Below, one piece after another: positions 47,673 through 61,104 of a DNA stretch of 64,000 bases. Below the pieces are notes generated by a model, which saw only the letters and a program-made list of their open reading frames with translations, had not been told where the DNA came from and searched no databases. Numbering within the stretch: position 1 is the stretch's first letter; each line of letters begins with the position of its first letter. Both the position numbers and the translations under genes were made by a program. Origin of the DNA: Artocarpus heterophyllus (taxonomy: Eukaryota > Streptophyta > Magnoliopsida > Rosales > Moraceae); NCBI GenBank assembly GCA_025403435.1, contig JAJQZP010000219.1:264575-328574 (forward strand), read 5' to 3'.

Positions 47673-48239
47673 TAGGGGTGTCAATTCATGTTAATGGGTT
47701 GTGTTCGTATTAACTTATTTATTAATCGTGTCAAAAAACATTGACCCAAACATAACTCGTTTATCAAACGTATTAAAAGGCATCAACCCAAATACAACCC
47801 AATTAATAATCGTGTTAATCGTATCAATCCTCATAACCTGTTTAAATTTATATATTGAATAAATAATTGATATAATTATAACTTATTTAACACGATTATA
47901 AAACATATAATAGATTTATTAATCAATTTATTATTTATTTTTAGATTTTAAAATTCATAATATTTATATTTAATAAAAGCAAGTAAAGTTTCATAATTCA
48001 TCATATAAACTTTTATACTATATCATATATAATTAAGTTTCAAATTATATATATAGTTAATCATATCATTTCGTGTGAATCATGTTAGGATAGTTAATCC
48101 TAAACTAATATATTTAATAATCGTGTTAATCATGTCAACTTGTTATTAACCCAAGCCCATTTATAGTAAACTCAAACCCTCTAACTTTGTGTGGGTTTCG
48201 TGTCGTGTTGTCGTCTCATGACTCAAATTACCATCCCTA
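47673..48239. mobile_element. Non-autonomous hAT-type element, 567 bp
   Basis: Ends are TAGGGGTGTCAATT and the complement of TAGGGATGGTAATT. A perfect 8-base duplication CCCTTAAT lies at 47665-47672 and 48240-48247. The interior has repeated CGTGTTAATCGT-type words and no coding frame. Its ends are related to, but its body distinct from, the 7305 and 51474 copies. Confidence 0.88.
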
Positions 48240-48247
48240 CCCTTAAT

Positions 48248-51200
48248 CATATTTCTTGTCCTATTTTGACCCTAAAACTTTAAAGTCTTACATATTACAC
48301 TTTAAACCAAGCTCCTCGTTTCATGTTTGGCTATTTAGTCGCAAATATAAGCAAGAACTTAACAAAAAACAACTGCAGGCTATAAGATACATCTAATAAA
48401 TTTAACCTCACATGTTTCGTTAGCTAACGAGCTCGATTAAGAGGAAAATGCTATGCACTTCTAGTTTTAGTGGAATTGTATGAAATCATAAGAGAGATGC
48501 ATCCACTTAATGTTGGGTCAATGTTTTTTTATTTCGTGATTAATTTTTTAGATGAATTTGTGTAACCTAAGAGTAAAATATTTAGTATTACACATAAATT
48601 TGAAAAGTCCAAATATGAACTTAGAAAGTCGAAAATTTTTGTTTATTAAAGGTTCATGTATTTCAAATGTTCTAGTGCCTAGAAAATGGGCTTTTATTTT
48701 GTTAATGGAAGACATAAACGATAGCGAAAACTCCAATCAAACAGACAGTTTTTTCTTTCTAATTTCTTAGCATTTGTGGAATCAACACATGGTTAATGTT
48801 TATGCGACAAACATTTTGTACGAATTAACAAGTTTATAAATGCCCTATTTTTTGTCTTGTATTAAGTGAATGACCATATTTTAAAAAAGATTTATCTTAA
48901 TTTTCCTTTTATTATGTACTCATGATAAATGTTAAATTCCACAATTTGAGTATATCAATCTGATTTTTGACTGATCATTACCCACTTCTCCTTGGACTTT
49001 AGCATTTCTCACGTAATACAAGTGTTCACGTTCTTTTGTTTCGTACAAAAAGAGGATGAAAAGAGAAGAATTAGTGGTCAAAGTTTTCATAAATAATGTG
49101 TTAGTTGCTGTTACCTTTCTCACGCATAGTTGAATTAGTGCTTAACGAAGTTTATAAATTTGGCGTGGTTTACAAATGAAAGCATCGTCTAGACTTGCTA
49201 ATGATGCTACCCTTCACCAAACTTTTGGACTGATATATAAGTTATCATTTGTACCAAGAACAAGATTTATTCGTTCTAATAAACAATATCCCAAAATATA
49301 AACTTTAAATATTGTTTTTGGTGGTACCTACATGCATCCTACGTATCAAACATTGTAACGTGATGTAATCGCACAGTTACTTAGTCCTGATCGGAGGCGG
49401 TTGGTACCAATTGATTAGAACTAATATTGATTACAAAAAAAAAAGAGGTTAAAATCAATATTTATGGTTAGAACTTATGTTTGGAAGATTAGTCAAAATA
49501 TTGGTTTGAACTAAAAATACCTTTAACTACTGTTTTAGTTGGAAGAAAAAATAGTTACTAACTGTAAAGACTCGGTTTTAAATGCCATTGGATCAAATAA
49601 GAGTTTCAGCTAGAATTAAAACCATCAGTTGAAACCGAGTTTCTTGTCACAATCAGCGAGGGCTAGATGTTTTTTTTTTAAATGTTTGTGTTAATATTTT
49701 ATGATTTTGTCAGCGGATGAATCCTCAGTTTTGCCCCCTCAGGTTTTTTAATTGAAAACGTGTCTCAACTAAAGTTTTTGCTTTTCAGTGTAAACACTCA
49801 TATGCCCCATTAAAATTTTCTAATTTGTACATTCAAAAATTCTAGTCTTATCTCCCTCTAGTGATATAATTATCAATTATATTTTTGTATTCTAATTAAA
49901 GAGTTAATTATAGCGCAATATTTTTCAACTCCATAAATCTTTGCAGCCTGAACTTAAAAAACTCGATCAAATTTACTTAGTATATACTTGAAGAAGAAAA
50001 AAACATAACAGAAGCAAAAAAGTAAAATAATTCCTCACTCAATTAAATTCTGGCATAGTTGCACATATATTTGATTAGCAGAGAAAAGAAGTAAACCAGT
50101 GTCAATCATACCGAACTAGTTGTCGTATTTGACTTCATGTGGGAAAAGATATATAAAATCAAAATCATGTAGATTGTCAGACTGTTAGTGTATGATTTCT
50201 AGCTAGTGGCGGCCACGAATTGTACTAATTAATTATTGAAAAAGCTGGCGTGGTTGGTGGGAGAGTTGGTGAAGGTGGTAACGTCTTTGGATGTCCGACT
50301 CTGAAATTTTTTGGGTTTTGTCTTTCTCCTTCAGAAATTTTAAGGTACAAATATTATTTTTATTAAATTATATGACAATTTATTTTGTGAAAACTAAAAC
50401 GATATCAAATATTTATTTTTTAGCTATTAGATCTATAAAAAAATAATTTTTATTAAATATAATGGTTTTAAAACATATATTATTATTATAAGTTCTCATT
50501 TAAATAGTCTTTTGCACAAACAATATTGTAGAGTATTATGCGTATATCATTTCGATATGAATTTAGCATAATTTGATAAATGATGTAGGAGTTAAATTTT
50601 CCCAATAGCATTATCACCACAATATTTTTGTGCCTCATTAAATATATTTTCTTTCTTTCTAAAGACAATTTGTTAGTTGGAGCAAACTAACACCATTCAA
50701 GTGAAAGAAAAACAAAACAAAAAGAAAAAAGGAGTGGGGTCAAGCAGAGGCTTTCCATCCATCATTCTCAATACAAATTAGGTGAGATGTTATCTTTTGA
50801 TTTGTCAATACCCCCTACCCGTTTCTATACAAAGGCCACACTTGTTCTGAAAGAAAACTAGAAAAGGTTCATTACGACTTTCAAGAGATTCTTTAAGCTT
50901 GCATTTTCAAGGCAAATGGGAATCCATAAACAAACATTCAAAGGTTAGTTGTGAATTGTGATAATGTCAAAAGCTAAGATAAAATTAATTAAACACGTTA
51001 ATTTGGAGGTGTTGAAATCTCAACTCAATCCCAAGATCATAGTTAGGCTATTGATGGATCATTTCAACTACAAGTCTCTTTCTTTATTACAATGATGTTA
51101 TACACAACAGTACATCCAAATTTTTATATAAAATAACAATAATAATAGATTATTTTTTAAAAACAAAAATTGACTATGCTTGTCGCTACTTCCATGCTGT

Positions 51201-51465
51201 ACTAATTATAACAGCAATGATTAGCAAATATGTATAATATATAAAATATAAAATATATGTATGTATGTTATAATAGCAACGTTTGTTTCCTCTGAGAAGG
51301 GACTAATTAGTCATATTATTATGAACAAACCACAATAAATGAGTTGACTAATTAAATGGACTCTATATGATCATACGACATAATTCTGATATAACACGAG
51401 CTCATATATAATTGTTGTCTAAAGGTTTAAGTAACTCCACATATAAATGTATATGTCATCAACCG
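48248..51465. other. Intergenic DNA without a supported gene
   Basis: AT-rich with scattered A/T runs and a small TA-rich patch near 51230-51270. Open frames of 60-70 codons have no coding character. No RNA gene recognised. Confidence 0.5.
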
Positions 51466-51473
51466 GGTCCACT

Positions 51474-52040
51474 TAGGGCCAGCAATTTTGAACACGGTAC
51501 GATGACATGATAAAAAAAAGACATGAGATAAACGAGTTTAGACTGTAAGTTTATTAATTGGGCCATAAATGGATTAACACAAATAACATGAAAATAAATA
51601 GGATAGATTCATACTAACACGTCTAACACGCCTTAACACATTTAATTATATGGGCTGTAAATGCGTCGACACGGCACGACACTACCCGTCCGTTAATAAT
51701 ACATTAACTTAAAAATAAAAATATTTGAAATATTTGTAGTTAGTTAGTGTTAATTAGATATTGTGTTTTTGTTATTTTTTTATTGGCCTTTTTTTATTTT
51801 TTTTTTAATTTTTAGTTAATCTTGTCATAAACGTGCCATATACGTATTGTTATCATGTCAAACCGTCACGGCCCACTTAATAATTGTGTTAATTGTATCG
51901 TGTTGTGTTACGCGTGTCATAAACGGGTCATGTTCATGTTTGCATTTCTAGCACGTTTATTAATCGTATCGTGTTCGTGTTCGGCCTAAACATATTGTGC
52001 TGTAAACATGCCGACACGAACACGTTTACTGTCAGCCCTA
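51474..52040. mobile_element. Non-autonomous hAT-type element, 567 bp (family A, copy 2)
   Basis: It starts TAGGGCCAGCAATTTT and ends with the complement of TTAGGGCTGACAGT less its first base. Flanking octamers GGTCCACT (51466-51473) and AGTCGACT (52041-52048) match at six of eight positions. The body is collinear with 7305-7865 over nearly its full length (ACGATGAnATnATA, GGCCATAAATGG, GCTGTAAACnTGCCGA). Confidence 0.8.
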
Positions 52041-52048
52041 AGTCGACT

Positions 52049-52376
52049 AGCCTGATAATTGTATTGTTGTGATAATGGCTTAAATATAGAATATGAGACT
52101 TGGATAAAGTAGCTATTTTTACTCATGACACTTGGCCCGTTTGGTTTTGTTTTGAGAATTTTTGAAAATATTTTTGCAGGTTTTTTGAGACAAAAATTTC
52201 AAAAACATTCTCAGTGTAATTCCTAAAAAATTCTCATTTTCCAAAAAAAAATCATTTTCATCACGCTAAATATTAAGGCTTTTTTTTATATATATTTTTT
52301 ACATTTGTTAAGTGTGTAAACGTTTAAAGATCATACTAAGGTCACTAAAATGACTTATATATATATATATATTCAT

Positions 52377-52415
<39 letters not shown>

Positions 52416-53700
52416 CTGGTTAGCTTAATTTGATTAATTTTTGTATACAGACTTGTTATGCCCTCATGAATTTTCAATGCGTGCAGCTGTTTATAAAGAC
52501 TAATTAATAGAGATCAATATCTGGCAGACATCCTTTGTTGTTTATTTGCTTAATTCTATTTTATGTTTCTGTAATTTGTTTGCTTGGATTTTTGATGGGT
52601 TGTAGAGGCTCCACAATAGTGTAAATCACAATATACACGGCTGTTAATCGGTTAATTAAATGAAGTTATTCATTAAAAAAAAAAAACCTAAGTCAATTAA
52701 GTTGCTTAGTTAGCAACGAGGGAGACAGAATGTCGTATAAACCCATAATTGGAAAACGACTTTAAAACATGTAAGTTTCAATGCACATATTATTGCAGCC
52801 AAAAAAAAAAAAGGTTGCACATATACTCTAGGCTTAATATTAATTTATTAATTTTATGTGTATATGCACGAATCTACAACTACTTTCCAAAATTCAAAAC
52901 ACCTTTAGGGCTAGAAATTTTATGCCATATAATGCTAATATATTATTATTTACGCCAGAGGTCAGAAGAAAAATATTCAAAAACACAACCAACAAGAATA
53001 TATTATTTTATAATGATATTCTTATAGAAAGCTTATGAGACTTCTTAATGGAATATCTATATCATAGTTAGAGGTTTTAAATTTCTAATCATATATTATA
53101 GTTCAACCGAACTAAAAGTGCACATATTTTTTTCCAATTCTTACTAGAAGAATTCTTAAAGTTAACAATGTTTAACTCCAGACGGCAATCTACAAATAAT
53201 AATAAAAAATAAAAAATAAAAATAAAAATAAAATCGAGACAACGAAAAAGATTACTGGAAATGCGGAATAACAAATAGTTACCCAACCCTCGTTATCATT
53301 TCAAAAAAAAAAAAAAAAAAAAACTAAAACCCTCATTAAACGTAATATGAAAACAATGTATTTATCACTATTGATCATCCATTTACCACTAAATTAAAAC
53401 TGTAACAGTATATTGCAAGGCATGTTAATAAGTTTTTTTTTTTTTGGTTGTGGGACAGTTTTAATATTCTAGGATCACATATAGTTATTTATTGTTATTA
53501 ACAATCAACAATAATAATAAATTGTCTTAAAAATTAAGCAGCCAGAACATGTAGGATGAACATATAACTCATAAGTGATGTCTGCAACATTAACAATGAT
53601 ATAAAAAATCCTTGAAGCTATTGTGCTGCTATTAAGTGGCTTAAGAACATAGTTAGAACTTTATCTTAAAATAATAAATACTGTAGCGTATAAAAAACAC
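52049..53700. other. Intergenic DNA upstream of the O-methyltransferase gene
   Basis: AT-rich; TA/CA microsatellite at 52352-52412, poly-A runs at 52676, 52801 and 53304. No gene recognised. Confidence 0.55.
52352..52412. repeat. TA/CA microsatellite
   Basis: TA runs separated by a short CACACACA segment, about 60 bases. Confidence 0.8.
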
Positions 53701-53708
53701 TATAAAAG
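53701..53708 (+). promoter_or_regulatory. Candidate TATA box of the O-methyltransferase gene
   Basis: TATAAAAG lies 258-265 bases before the ATG at 53966. If used, the leader would be about 230 bases and C/T-rich (53810-53900), plausible for a plant gene. A TA run nearer the ATG is too close to serve. Confidence 0.35.
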
Positions 53709-53965
53709 AGTTCGGTAGAATTGAAAAATTATGGGAGCAATGCTTTTCTTAGAAACACCCTTTACACTCCATCTAAATTTCGTGTTACGGGATCCACTAT
53801 TTAAAAGTAGGTGACAAAGAACAACAAATAAATTCCCTCCTAGCTCAAACCCATCTTTCCAAACATTGATCACCTCTCTCAGTTCTCTCCAATATCTCTC
53901 AATATACAATTTCTTACTGACAAAACTTAATATCACCGGAGATATATATATATAATTTAAGAAGC

Positions 53966-56900
53966 ATGGGTTCGACCGGCGAGACCCAGATGACTCCGAC
54001 CCAAGTCTCCGACGAGGAAGCGAACCTCTTCGCCATGCAGCTGGCGAGCGCCTCCGTCCTGCCGATGGTCCTCAAGGCCGCCCTCGAACTCGACCTCCTG
54101 GAGATCATGGCCAAGGCCGGTCCCGGCGCGTACCTCTCACCTTCCGACATCGCCTCCCAGTTGCCGACCAACAACCCCGACGCGCCGGTCGTGCTGGACC
54201 GGATGCTGAGACTCCTGGCCAGCTACTCCATCCTGACCTACTCGCTGAGGAACCTTGCAGTAGGAAAGGTCGAGCGGCTGTACGGACTGGGACCGGTCTG
54301 CAAGTTCTTGACCAAGAACGAGGATGGCGTCTCTATTGCCCCTCTCTGTCTCATGAATCAGGACAAGGTCCTCATGGAGAGCTGGTAAGTTGGCTCTTTT
54401 TTTTCTTTTTTTCATAAACCTTCGAGTTCATATTAAAATTATAGGCACAATCTTAAATCCGGCGCTCATTTTAAGGATAAATTATTTATTTATTTTAACA
54501 TAGTAAGGTTTTGTTTGACAAGTTAATTAAAATTATAAATTTTAACTTGTTATAATATAAAACTCTAATATGTTATAGTCAAAAACAAAAATTTGTTATA
54601 GTGTAGGACTCTCATATACTACAATATTTAAGTTTTAATTTTAAATTTTAATTTTATTTTCAAACCCTCTAAGACAATAAATACGTAATACTTAATGTTA
54701 CTATTACTAGACTACATTTATTGTATATTATACTAACAAAAAAAATTAAGTATTACACAAACACAATAACAATGTTAGTCTATCAATCAAAAAATGTCAA
54801 TAATAAAATTTGCTAAAATTATAAAATACATCAACTTAATAAAATTTATAGTTTTATTTATTAGTTTAACGGTAAATTTATATCGTTTAAATTTTCCTAC
54901 TTTAAGGTTAAAAAAATAATTAAAATTTGATGGTCTAAATTAGGATTGAAGACCCTTTTTTTTACACTGTAATAAAATGTTCTTTCTTTCTTTTGTTTTG
55001 TTTGTGTTTGTATTGGTAGTGAGAGAGGTGCAGCAAGTCAACAACTTTATTTTTTTAAAAATTAATGAATTGATAAAAGGGGCATGTGAGAGAGAAACCA
55101 ATAGGGTAGAAGTTTCAACCACTAATTGGACGCCCTATTGTTTGTAACAATTGTCTTTTTATGAAATGAAATCATCGCCAACAAGTGAGCAACCTTTCTT
55201 TTTTAGGTACGTGTAAATCGATGTAATGTATGGAAGGGAGAAGGACAGGTGGAGTTGCTTAAGCTGCACGTCTGGAAAGAAAATTAATAATTATAAGGGA
55301 GAAAAAATAAATAAAAAGATAGAAGATTCCGTCGGAAGCTTACCAACTACAGTGCTTCAGCAATATACATTTCAGAGCAAAATGATAATAATAAACAATA
55401 TACGTTTCATTTCCAACCAATATATATGCATATGCATTTCAAAAATATATATTTTTTATGCCTCACATGCATGGTGGAAAATTAAATGGGGACCACTTAA
55501 AGACGATAATTGGAATGCATTGAGAAACACCAACTTTACCCACCAAGAATACCACCAAAATTTGTCTGGGTTTATCTTTTTTTGTGATTGGCCTCTGTTG
55601 TTATCTAATATTAGTGGTGCTTACAACTTTTAGTTGAAGCCAACTTTTTAAAAATATTTTCTATTATAAAATTTAAATTTTAACCTAATTTTAATTTAAA
55701 TTTTGATTTGAACCATCATCTCAAAACTCAAAACGATATTGAGCCTGTTTGGAGGCTGATTTTAGTTTCTATAACCTCCTATAAGAGATATGCTGTAGCT
55801 TTTGATGCCAGCCAGGTGTCATGATATGCTTGGAAAAAGGAAAATTAAATACTTAATTACTTTTCTTTTAGCAACTCGATTTTTGATGAGTTTTTTTTTT
55901 TTTTTTTTTTGAAGAATTAATAATTTTTTTTTCAGGAGTAAATTTACTTTTGTTTTGTTTCCTTTTTTTGTTTTACTGGCAATTAAGTTCATTTGGCATT
56001 TATAACGATGACCCACAATGATAGGTGTACATATAAAATTTTTTGAGCATATATACATGCATATAATATCTTCTTCTCTTTTTTTTTTAACTTTTCTACA
56101 AACAGACAGGTTTGGCAATATACATATGCTTGTCTTAGTATATAACAAGAAAATATGGCATATTATTCCAAGAACCGTTTGGATCTCTTGCGAATCTAAC
56201 CGTAGAAAATTTGGAAAGAGAAAAATCATAACAGTTGACCAAGTTGCCAGTAGTCTTTTGAATATATTAGTTGAAGAACTTCTCCAATAATTCCAAAGGC
56301 CAGATTATGTGACCTCTCAAAACTGATTAAAGTCAACATAATGATTAAGCAAGCTTGGACTAATTTTATGATTGACATCCAGATAAAAAACATACATGTA
56401 GGACTTACACTACTATTAAAGACGATAAAAGAAACTCGAATTTCTTATCATTTCAATGTAATAATAAATCCCAATTAAGGATGTTTATAAGTCCGTATTT
56501 ATTATCGTATTAAGACGATGTGGGACTTGAGTTTCTTTTATTCTTTACACATGCAAAATCCTAATTCAAAAAATACTTTGGTAAATTTAAAATGACTGAC
56601 ATGATTATGGTGTTAATTGAATACACAGGTACCACTTGAAAGATGCAGTTCTTGATGGTGGAATTCCGTTCAACAAAGCGCACGGAATGACATCATTTGA
56701 ATACCATGGAAAAGATCTGAGATTCAACAAGGTTTTCAACAAGGGAATGTCCAACCACTCCACCATTACCATGAAGAAGATTCTCGAAACCTACAAAGGC
56801 TTCGAAGGCCTCACCTCGGTGGTTGATGTCGGCGGTGGCACCGGAGCTGTGCTTAGCATGATCGTCTCTAAATACCCTTCAATTAAGGGCATTAACTTCG

Positions 56901-58497
56901 ATTTGCCTCATGTCATTGAAGATGCTCCCCAATTGCCAGGTACTTTCATAACCAATTATCCTATAATACTAGGATACAACAAATCTATTAGAACCATAGG
57001 CTTCATCTTAAAAGAATAGGCTTCCAATTTAATAGGTTAACCTATTGAGTGGAGTAGCCCACTACCTTATAAACCATCATAGCTCCCATTTGTTACCAAT
57101 GTGAGATTGTGTTTGCACCTCTAATAATCCCTCCTTCAAACGAAGTACCACGGCCCCTCCTTTGAATGATAGCTCATTCCATCCATTGGATCCTCCGTCG
57201 CACCTCCATTACGTTACATGAAGATCCCACCACCTTGTGCTCTCCATTGCATATCTCTCTGTTTCATGGTCTGCACAAAAACCTCAAGGTCTTGACTACA
57301 TCTTTCGCCTCGCGTTACCTTGGAAGGAAGGTCTACCTTGAGCGTTCATGGAATTCTTCTCCATCTTGACTAGGGGCCCACACCTTCATTTGACACATCA
57401 ATGATTCATCTCGTGTGTACACTTGGCAACATCTGGGTCCCAGCTCTGATATAAATTGTTAAAACTATGGGCTTTACCATAAGAGAATGGGGTTCTAACT
57501 TGAAAGGTTAACCTATTGAGTGGAGTAGCCTAATCTCTTATAAACCCATCATAGCTTCCATTTGTTGTCAATATGATACTTTATTTGCACTTCTAACAAA
57601 ACCTGTGTCAGAGAATACCTATTAGCAGAAGTGGATAGCCATAATATTAAATTTTTTACCATGCATGGATGTATTTCAAAATGTTAACTATTGAGCAGGG
57701 CATAAATAAATATTTTCATATTATGGTGTGCAATTGAATTTTTTTATAAAAAATTGTTGTAAAAATTGAAATTTTAAAAGCTGAATGGGGCAAATATAGG
57801 GTAGTATTTAAATTTCTTTTAAAAAAACTAGGTATGAAAATTGAAATTATAAAAGTTAACATGTCCCAGTTAACTATAAGTAGCTTCATTGCGATTTATT
57901 CTTTAAAATATTTTTTATAATCATATAATATTATTGTTCGATAAAATTTGTAACGTCCACCACAAGGACCACAAATGTATTGTTAAGATGAACTGTGGGG
58001 GTGATACAGGTGTGGAGCATGTTGGAGGAGACATGTTTGTGAGTGTGCCAAAAGGAGATGCAATTTTCATGAAGGTCAGTTTTAAATATTTTGATCACTT
58101 ACCTTGAGTTGAAGCCACTAACAATATAAATTAGCCGAATATGAAGAACTTTTATATTGACATTGTAACTGTGTCAAACACAATTGTGACGCAGTGGATC
58201 TGTCATGATTGGAGCGACTCGCACTGCTTGAAATTCTTGAGGAACTGCTACAACGCGCTCCCGGAGAACGGGAAAGTGATAGTCGCCGAGTGCATTCTTC
58301 CGGTGGCCCCTGACTCCAGCCTTGCCACCAAAGGAGTTGTGCACATAGACGTTATCATGCTGGCACATAACCCCGGTGGCAAAGAGAGGACGGAGAAGGA
58401 GTTTGAGGCCTTGGCTAAGGGTGCTGGATTCCAAGGCTTCCGAGTAATGTGTGATGCTTTCAACACCTATGTCATGGAGTTTCTCAAGAAGCCATAA
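53966..58497 (+). CDS. COMT: Caffeic acid 3-O-methyltransferase-type enzyme, 365 aa, four exons
   Basis: Exons are 53966-54384, 56629-56939, 58010-58074 and 58195-58497, GT-AG and in phase. The 365-aa length is exactly that usual for COMT. Exon 1 carries the dimerisation domain ([20 protein letters not shown]) and a GC-rich codon bias. Exon 2 has the substrate-site stretch [13 protein letters not shown] and the S-adenosylmethionine loop [20 protein letters not shown]. Exon 4 has WICHDWSD with the catalytic base His269, plus the supporting acidic residues in VAECILP and [10 protein letters not shown]. The enzyme uses S-adenosylmethionine to methylate caffeate-type phenolics in lignin formation, in the cytosol. 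Some normally conserved positions differ ([26 protein letters not shown]), so substrate preference may have drifted. Introns 1 (2.2 kb) and 2 (1.1 kb) are AT-rich; intron 2 hosts a TRIM. Confidence 0.95.
56417..56547. repeat. Hairpin-forming inverted repeat in COMT intron 1
   Basis: TAAAGACGATAAAAGAAACTCG (first 20 bases from 56417) pairs with CTTGAGTTTCTTTTATTCTTTA at 56526-56547. Arms of about 22 bases with a few mismatches, 85-base loop. Possibly a short MITE relic. Confidence 0.45.
56986..57598 (-). mobile_element. TRIM (terminal-repeat retrotransposon in miniature) in COMT intron 2
   Basis: Two direct repeats of about 130-140 bp (56986-57118 and 57457-57598) share GGTTAACCTATTGAGTGGAG and CATCATAGCT...CCATTTGTT. 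On the minus strand the 5' repeat starts TGTTAGAAGTGCAAAT and ends TTTTAACA. It is followed by TTTATATCAGAGCT, an iMet-type primer site, and GAAGGAGGGAT lies before the other repeat as a purine tract. Flanks AAATC (56981-56985) and AAACC (57599-57603) match at four of five bases. Total 613 bp, no coding capacity, typical of TRIM elements. Confidence 0.8.
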
Positions 58498-58642
58498 TTC
58501 TAATCAAGTCCCTTATTATTATAAATGTTCAATTTGCTTGTTGGTTTGGTTTTTTGACATTTTGTTCCTCTCCTTGTTAACAGGTGGGTTTGCTGATGTG
58601 TGTTGAGAAAAAAGTACCGTTTTCATGTTTCTTGTGATGTGT

Positions 58643-58648
58643 AATAAA
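58643..58648 (+). terminator. Polyadenylation signal of the COMT gene
   Basis: AATAAA about 145 bases after the stop codon, preceded by T- and TG-rich sequence as expected for a plant 3' end. Confidence 0.5.
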
Positions 58649-58699
58649 ATTTCAATGAATTTATTGAATTCCCTTTTAAAAGCCGTGAAAATTGAGGCT

Positions 58700-61090
58700 G
58701 CAGGATAAACCAATTTAAGGTGACAAACTAAAAATCAAGAAATCGCAGTAGAATGAAGAAGATATCTCTAAATTATTTATTTTCCGTAATGCTATTCCTA
58801 ATCCATTTTGAGCTGAGCAAGTTTGAAAATTGCAAATTCACAGAGGTAAGAAACAACTGGCATATATATATATATATATATTTTTAAAGTTGAAATGTAC
58901 GATTCTTCCCATTTTGGAGTACTTAAGAATTGATGGTGATGACACGTTCAAGAAACGCTTATGGATTGAGTACAATTCCTCAGCCTCTATGTCGCTATTC
59001 GTTACTTGTCTTCCATTCATTTCCGTGTTTCTCGAAATTACAGAGAAGGTAATTAGAAATATCAGATGTTCAGCTAAGTTGGACTCTGAAATCATAATCA
59101 TGCCATAGGATTAGGAATAAATTTTGACTAATATATCTTCTAATTGTTGCTCATTAAACCAGTCGAGTGATTTTCAATGTATGGAGTTCAGAGTTGGATG
59201 GTACTTTTTTTTTTCTTTTTTCAGGAAAATTCGTAAATTGTTCATCTTTTTAAATAAATAATTGAACTTTTCCAAACTAAGGAAATTGTCGAATTTTTTG
59301 AATTTTTTTTTTACAACAATACATCATTGCTAAACACCTTATATCATTAAGCTCCGTTTGACATATTGGATTGGTTGGATTACAGAGAGGATTGGACTGG
59401 ACTTAACAAGATTGCGTTGAATCCTATTTAGTGTTTGGTACACATCATATTGAACTAAATTAGACATAATTATTTTTTAAACTAATCAAATTATGTGAAT
59501 AAAAAAAATACTCTATACAAATACTTTTGTATTAAATAAATTAAAAACAATAAAAAAGAAGCTAAAACCCATTATCCTGTCAAAATCAAAAACAAAAAAC
59601 AATACTTAGTATTAAAAAAATTATAAAAACTTAAAAAAAAAAAAAAACTAGGCAAGGGATCCAAGCAAGGGATGGTTGGAGGCGGAGGGTTCTAAGTGAT
59701 TTGGCGATAAACGGGAGGGACGGTGGTTGAAGGATCTAGGCTTGGTAGGCTTGACGATGTCTAGTTCGCTATTATGTGTTTATTACATGGGATTAGGACT
59801 AATTTAAGAATAAATAGTACTAGTCCCAATCCCATGTTTGGTGCTAATTGTTGTTTGGATAAAGAGAGCATTGACCGGATAAATAATCCCCCAAATCTCC
59901 GCCCCTTCCCCACATGTAGACCTGCAGCCACAAAAACCCACCCTTTAAGTTCGGCAACGACACCTTGCCTCCCCCACGACGACTATGAAGCTCCCTTTCC
60001 CTGCGACAGCGACAGAGCTTCATTTTCCCGCAACAACAACTGAGCTCCTCCTCTCTCGTGATGGTGACGCCATGATGGACCCTGCTTTACTTCATCCTTG
60101 TCGCTTCTAGCCTCCAAACCTCATTGCCAACCGAGCATCGTGCTCCTTTGTTTTGGTCAAATATGGTAAAATAAAGATCTTGAACGTTCCAGAAAAATAC
60201 CACCAAAAGCCATTCAAATACAAGGAACACAATAAAAAATCCCAAATCTAGAATTGGGACAAACAAACAATGAACAAGAAAATCCATATCTATAATCGAC
60301 TGGGACAACAAACCATAAATCTAGCTAGAACTTAGGATAAATACACCTTCACATGTATAGAGGAATTATTGAAGCCAAAAAAAGCAAGAAAAATCCCCAC
60401 CAAGAAGAATAAGGAAAAACCTATTTCATTCATTACAAAACCAAGTTAAAACAAATATTAAACTTTTGTTGCAGGCCTTCACGTATGAAGGGTGCAAACT
60501 TTGTGGCTTCTTTTTATTGGCTCGGGTTGTCTAACAGGAGCTAAAGTGGCAACATGACAGGTGATGGAGATGATGAAGTCCGTGGCGGCTGTTCTGGCAT
60601 TAGGAGTTGCCACAATGGGCTATTTAGGCTCACCTTGTGGTGGCCTCAGTTGGGTTACAGTTATATCTAGGTAGTCCCGAGGACGATCAAGTCCGAGGGT
60701 GAGACCTGTAATGATTCTAGATCTGTTAGAGATGAGAGTTTTGCTAAAGAGAACCTTCAACCATACACATGATGTGGAAGGGAAACATGAACAACTATAG
60801 AGGAATTCTCTATGCACTTAGTGATGGGGATATGTCCATTTGGTCAAGATGTGGTATTTTGGTGAAATGACAGGATTTAGTGGTCCTAAGGGTGCAGCAA
60901 CTTCTTGAGAAATGGTTCCTAACGGGTGGAACAACTTCCTAAGAAAGGGTTCTTGATAGGTGAAGCAGTCCTATAGAAGAGCGACTTCGACGGGTTGGTT
61001 AGTTCAAAACTTAAAGAGAGGTTTTAGAGTTAGAGAGAAAAGGTGGCAACTCATTGATGGTGGGTTTGATTCTCTTTGTTCATGGGGGTT
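58700..61090. other. Intergenic DNA downstream of COMT
   Basis: AT-rich at first (TA run at 58861-58882). From about 59880 to 60120 and 60460 to 61090 it is richer in G+C, with short C- and G-rich stretches and no sustained frame. I recognise no gene; it may be old transposon sequence. Confidence 0.4.
59350..59845. repeat. Possible MITE with GTTTGaCA / TGTTTGGTGC-type ends
   Basis: The left part reads CTCCGTTTGACATATTGGAT; the right part reads CCCAATCCCATGTTTGGTGC, whose complement GCACCAAACATGGGATTGGG resembles the left end. No clear target duplication found, so this is tentative. Confidence 0.3.
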
Positions 61091-61104
61091 ATTTGGGTCA
61101 TAGA

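Noticed and set aside
55226..55633. 135-aa frame in COMT intron 1
   Set aside because: It starts in AT-rich intron, has no family resemblance and lies between well-supported COMT exons.
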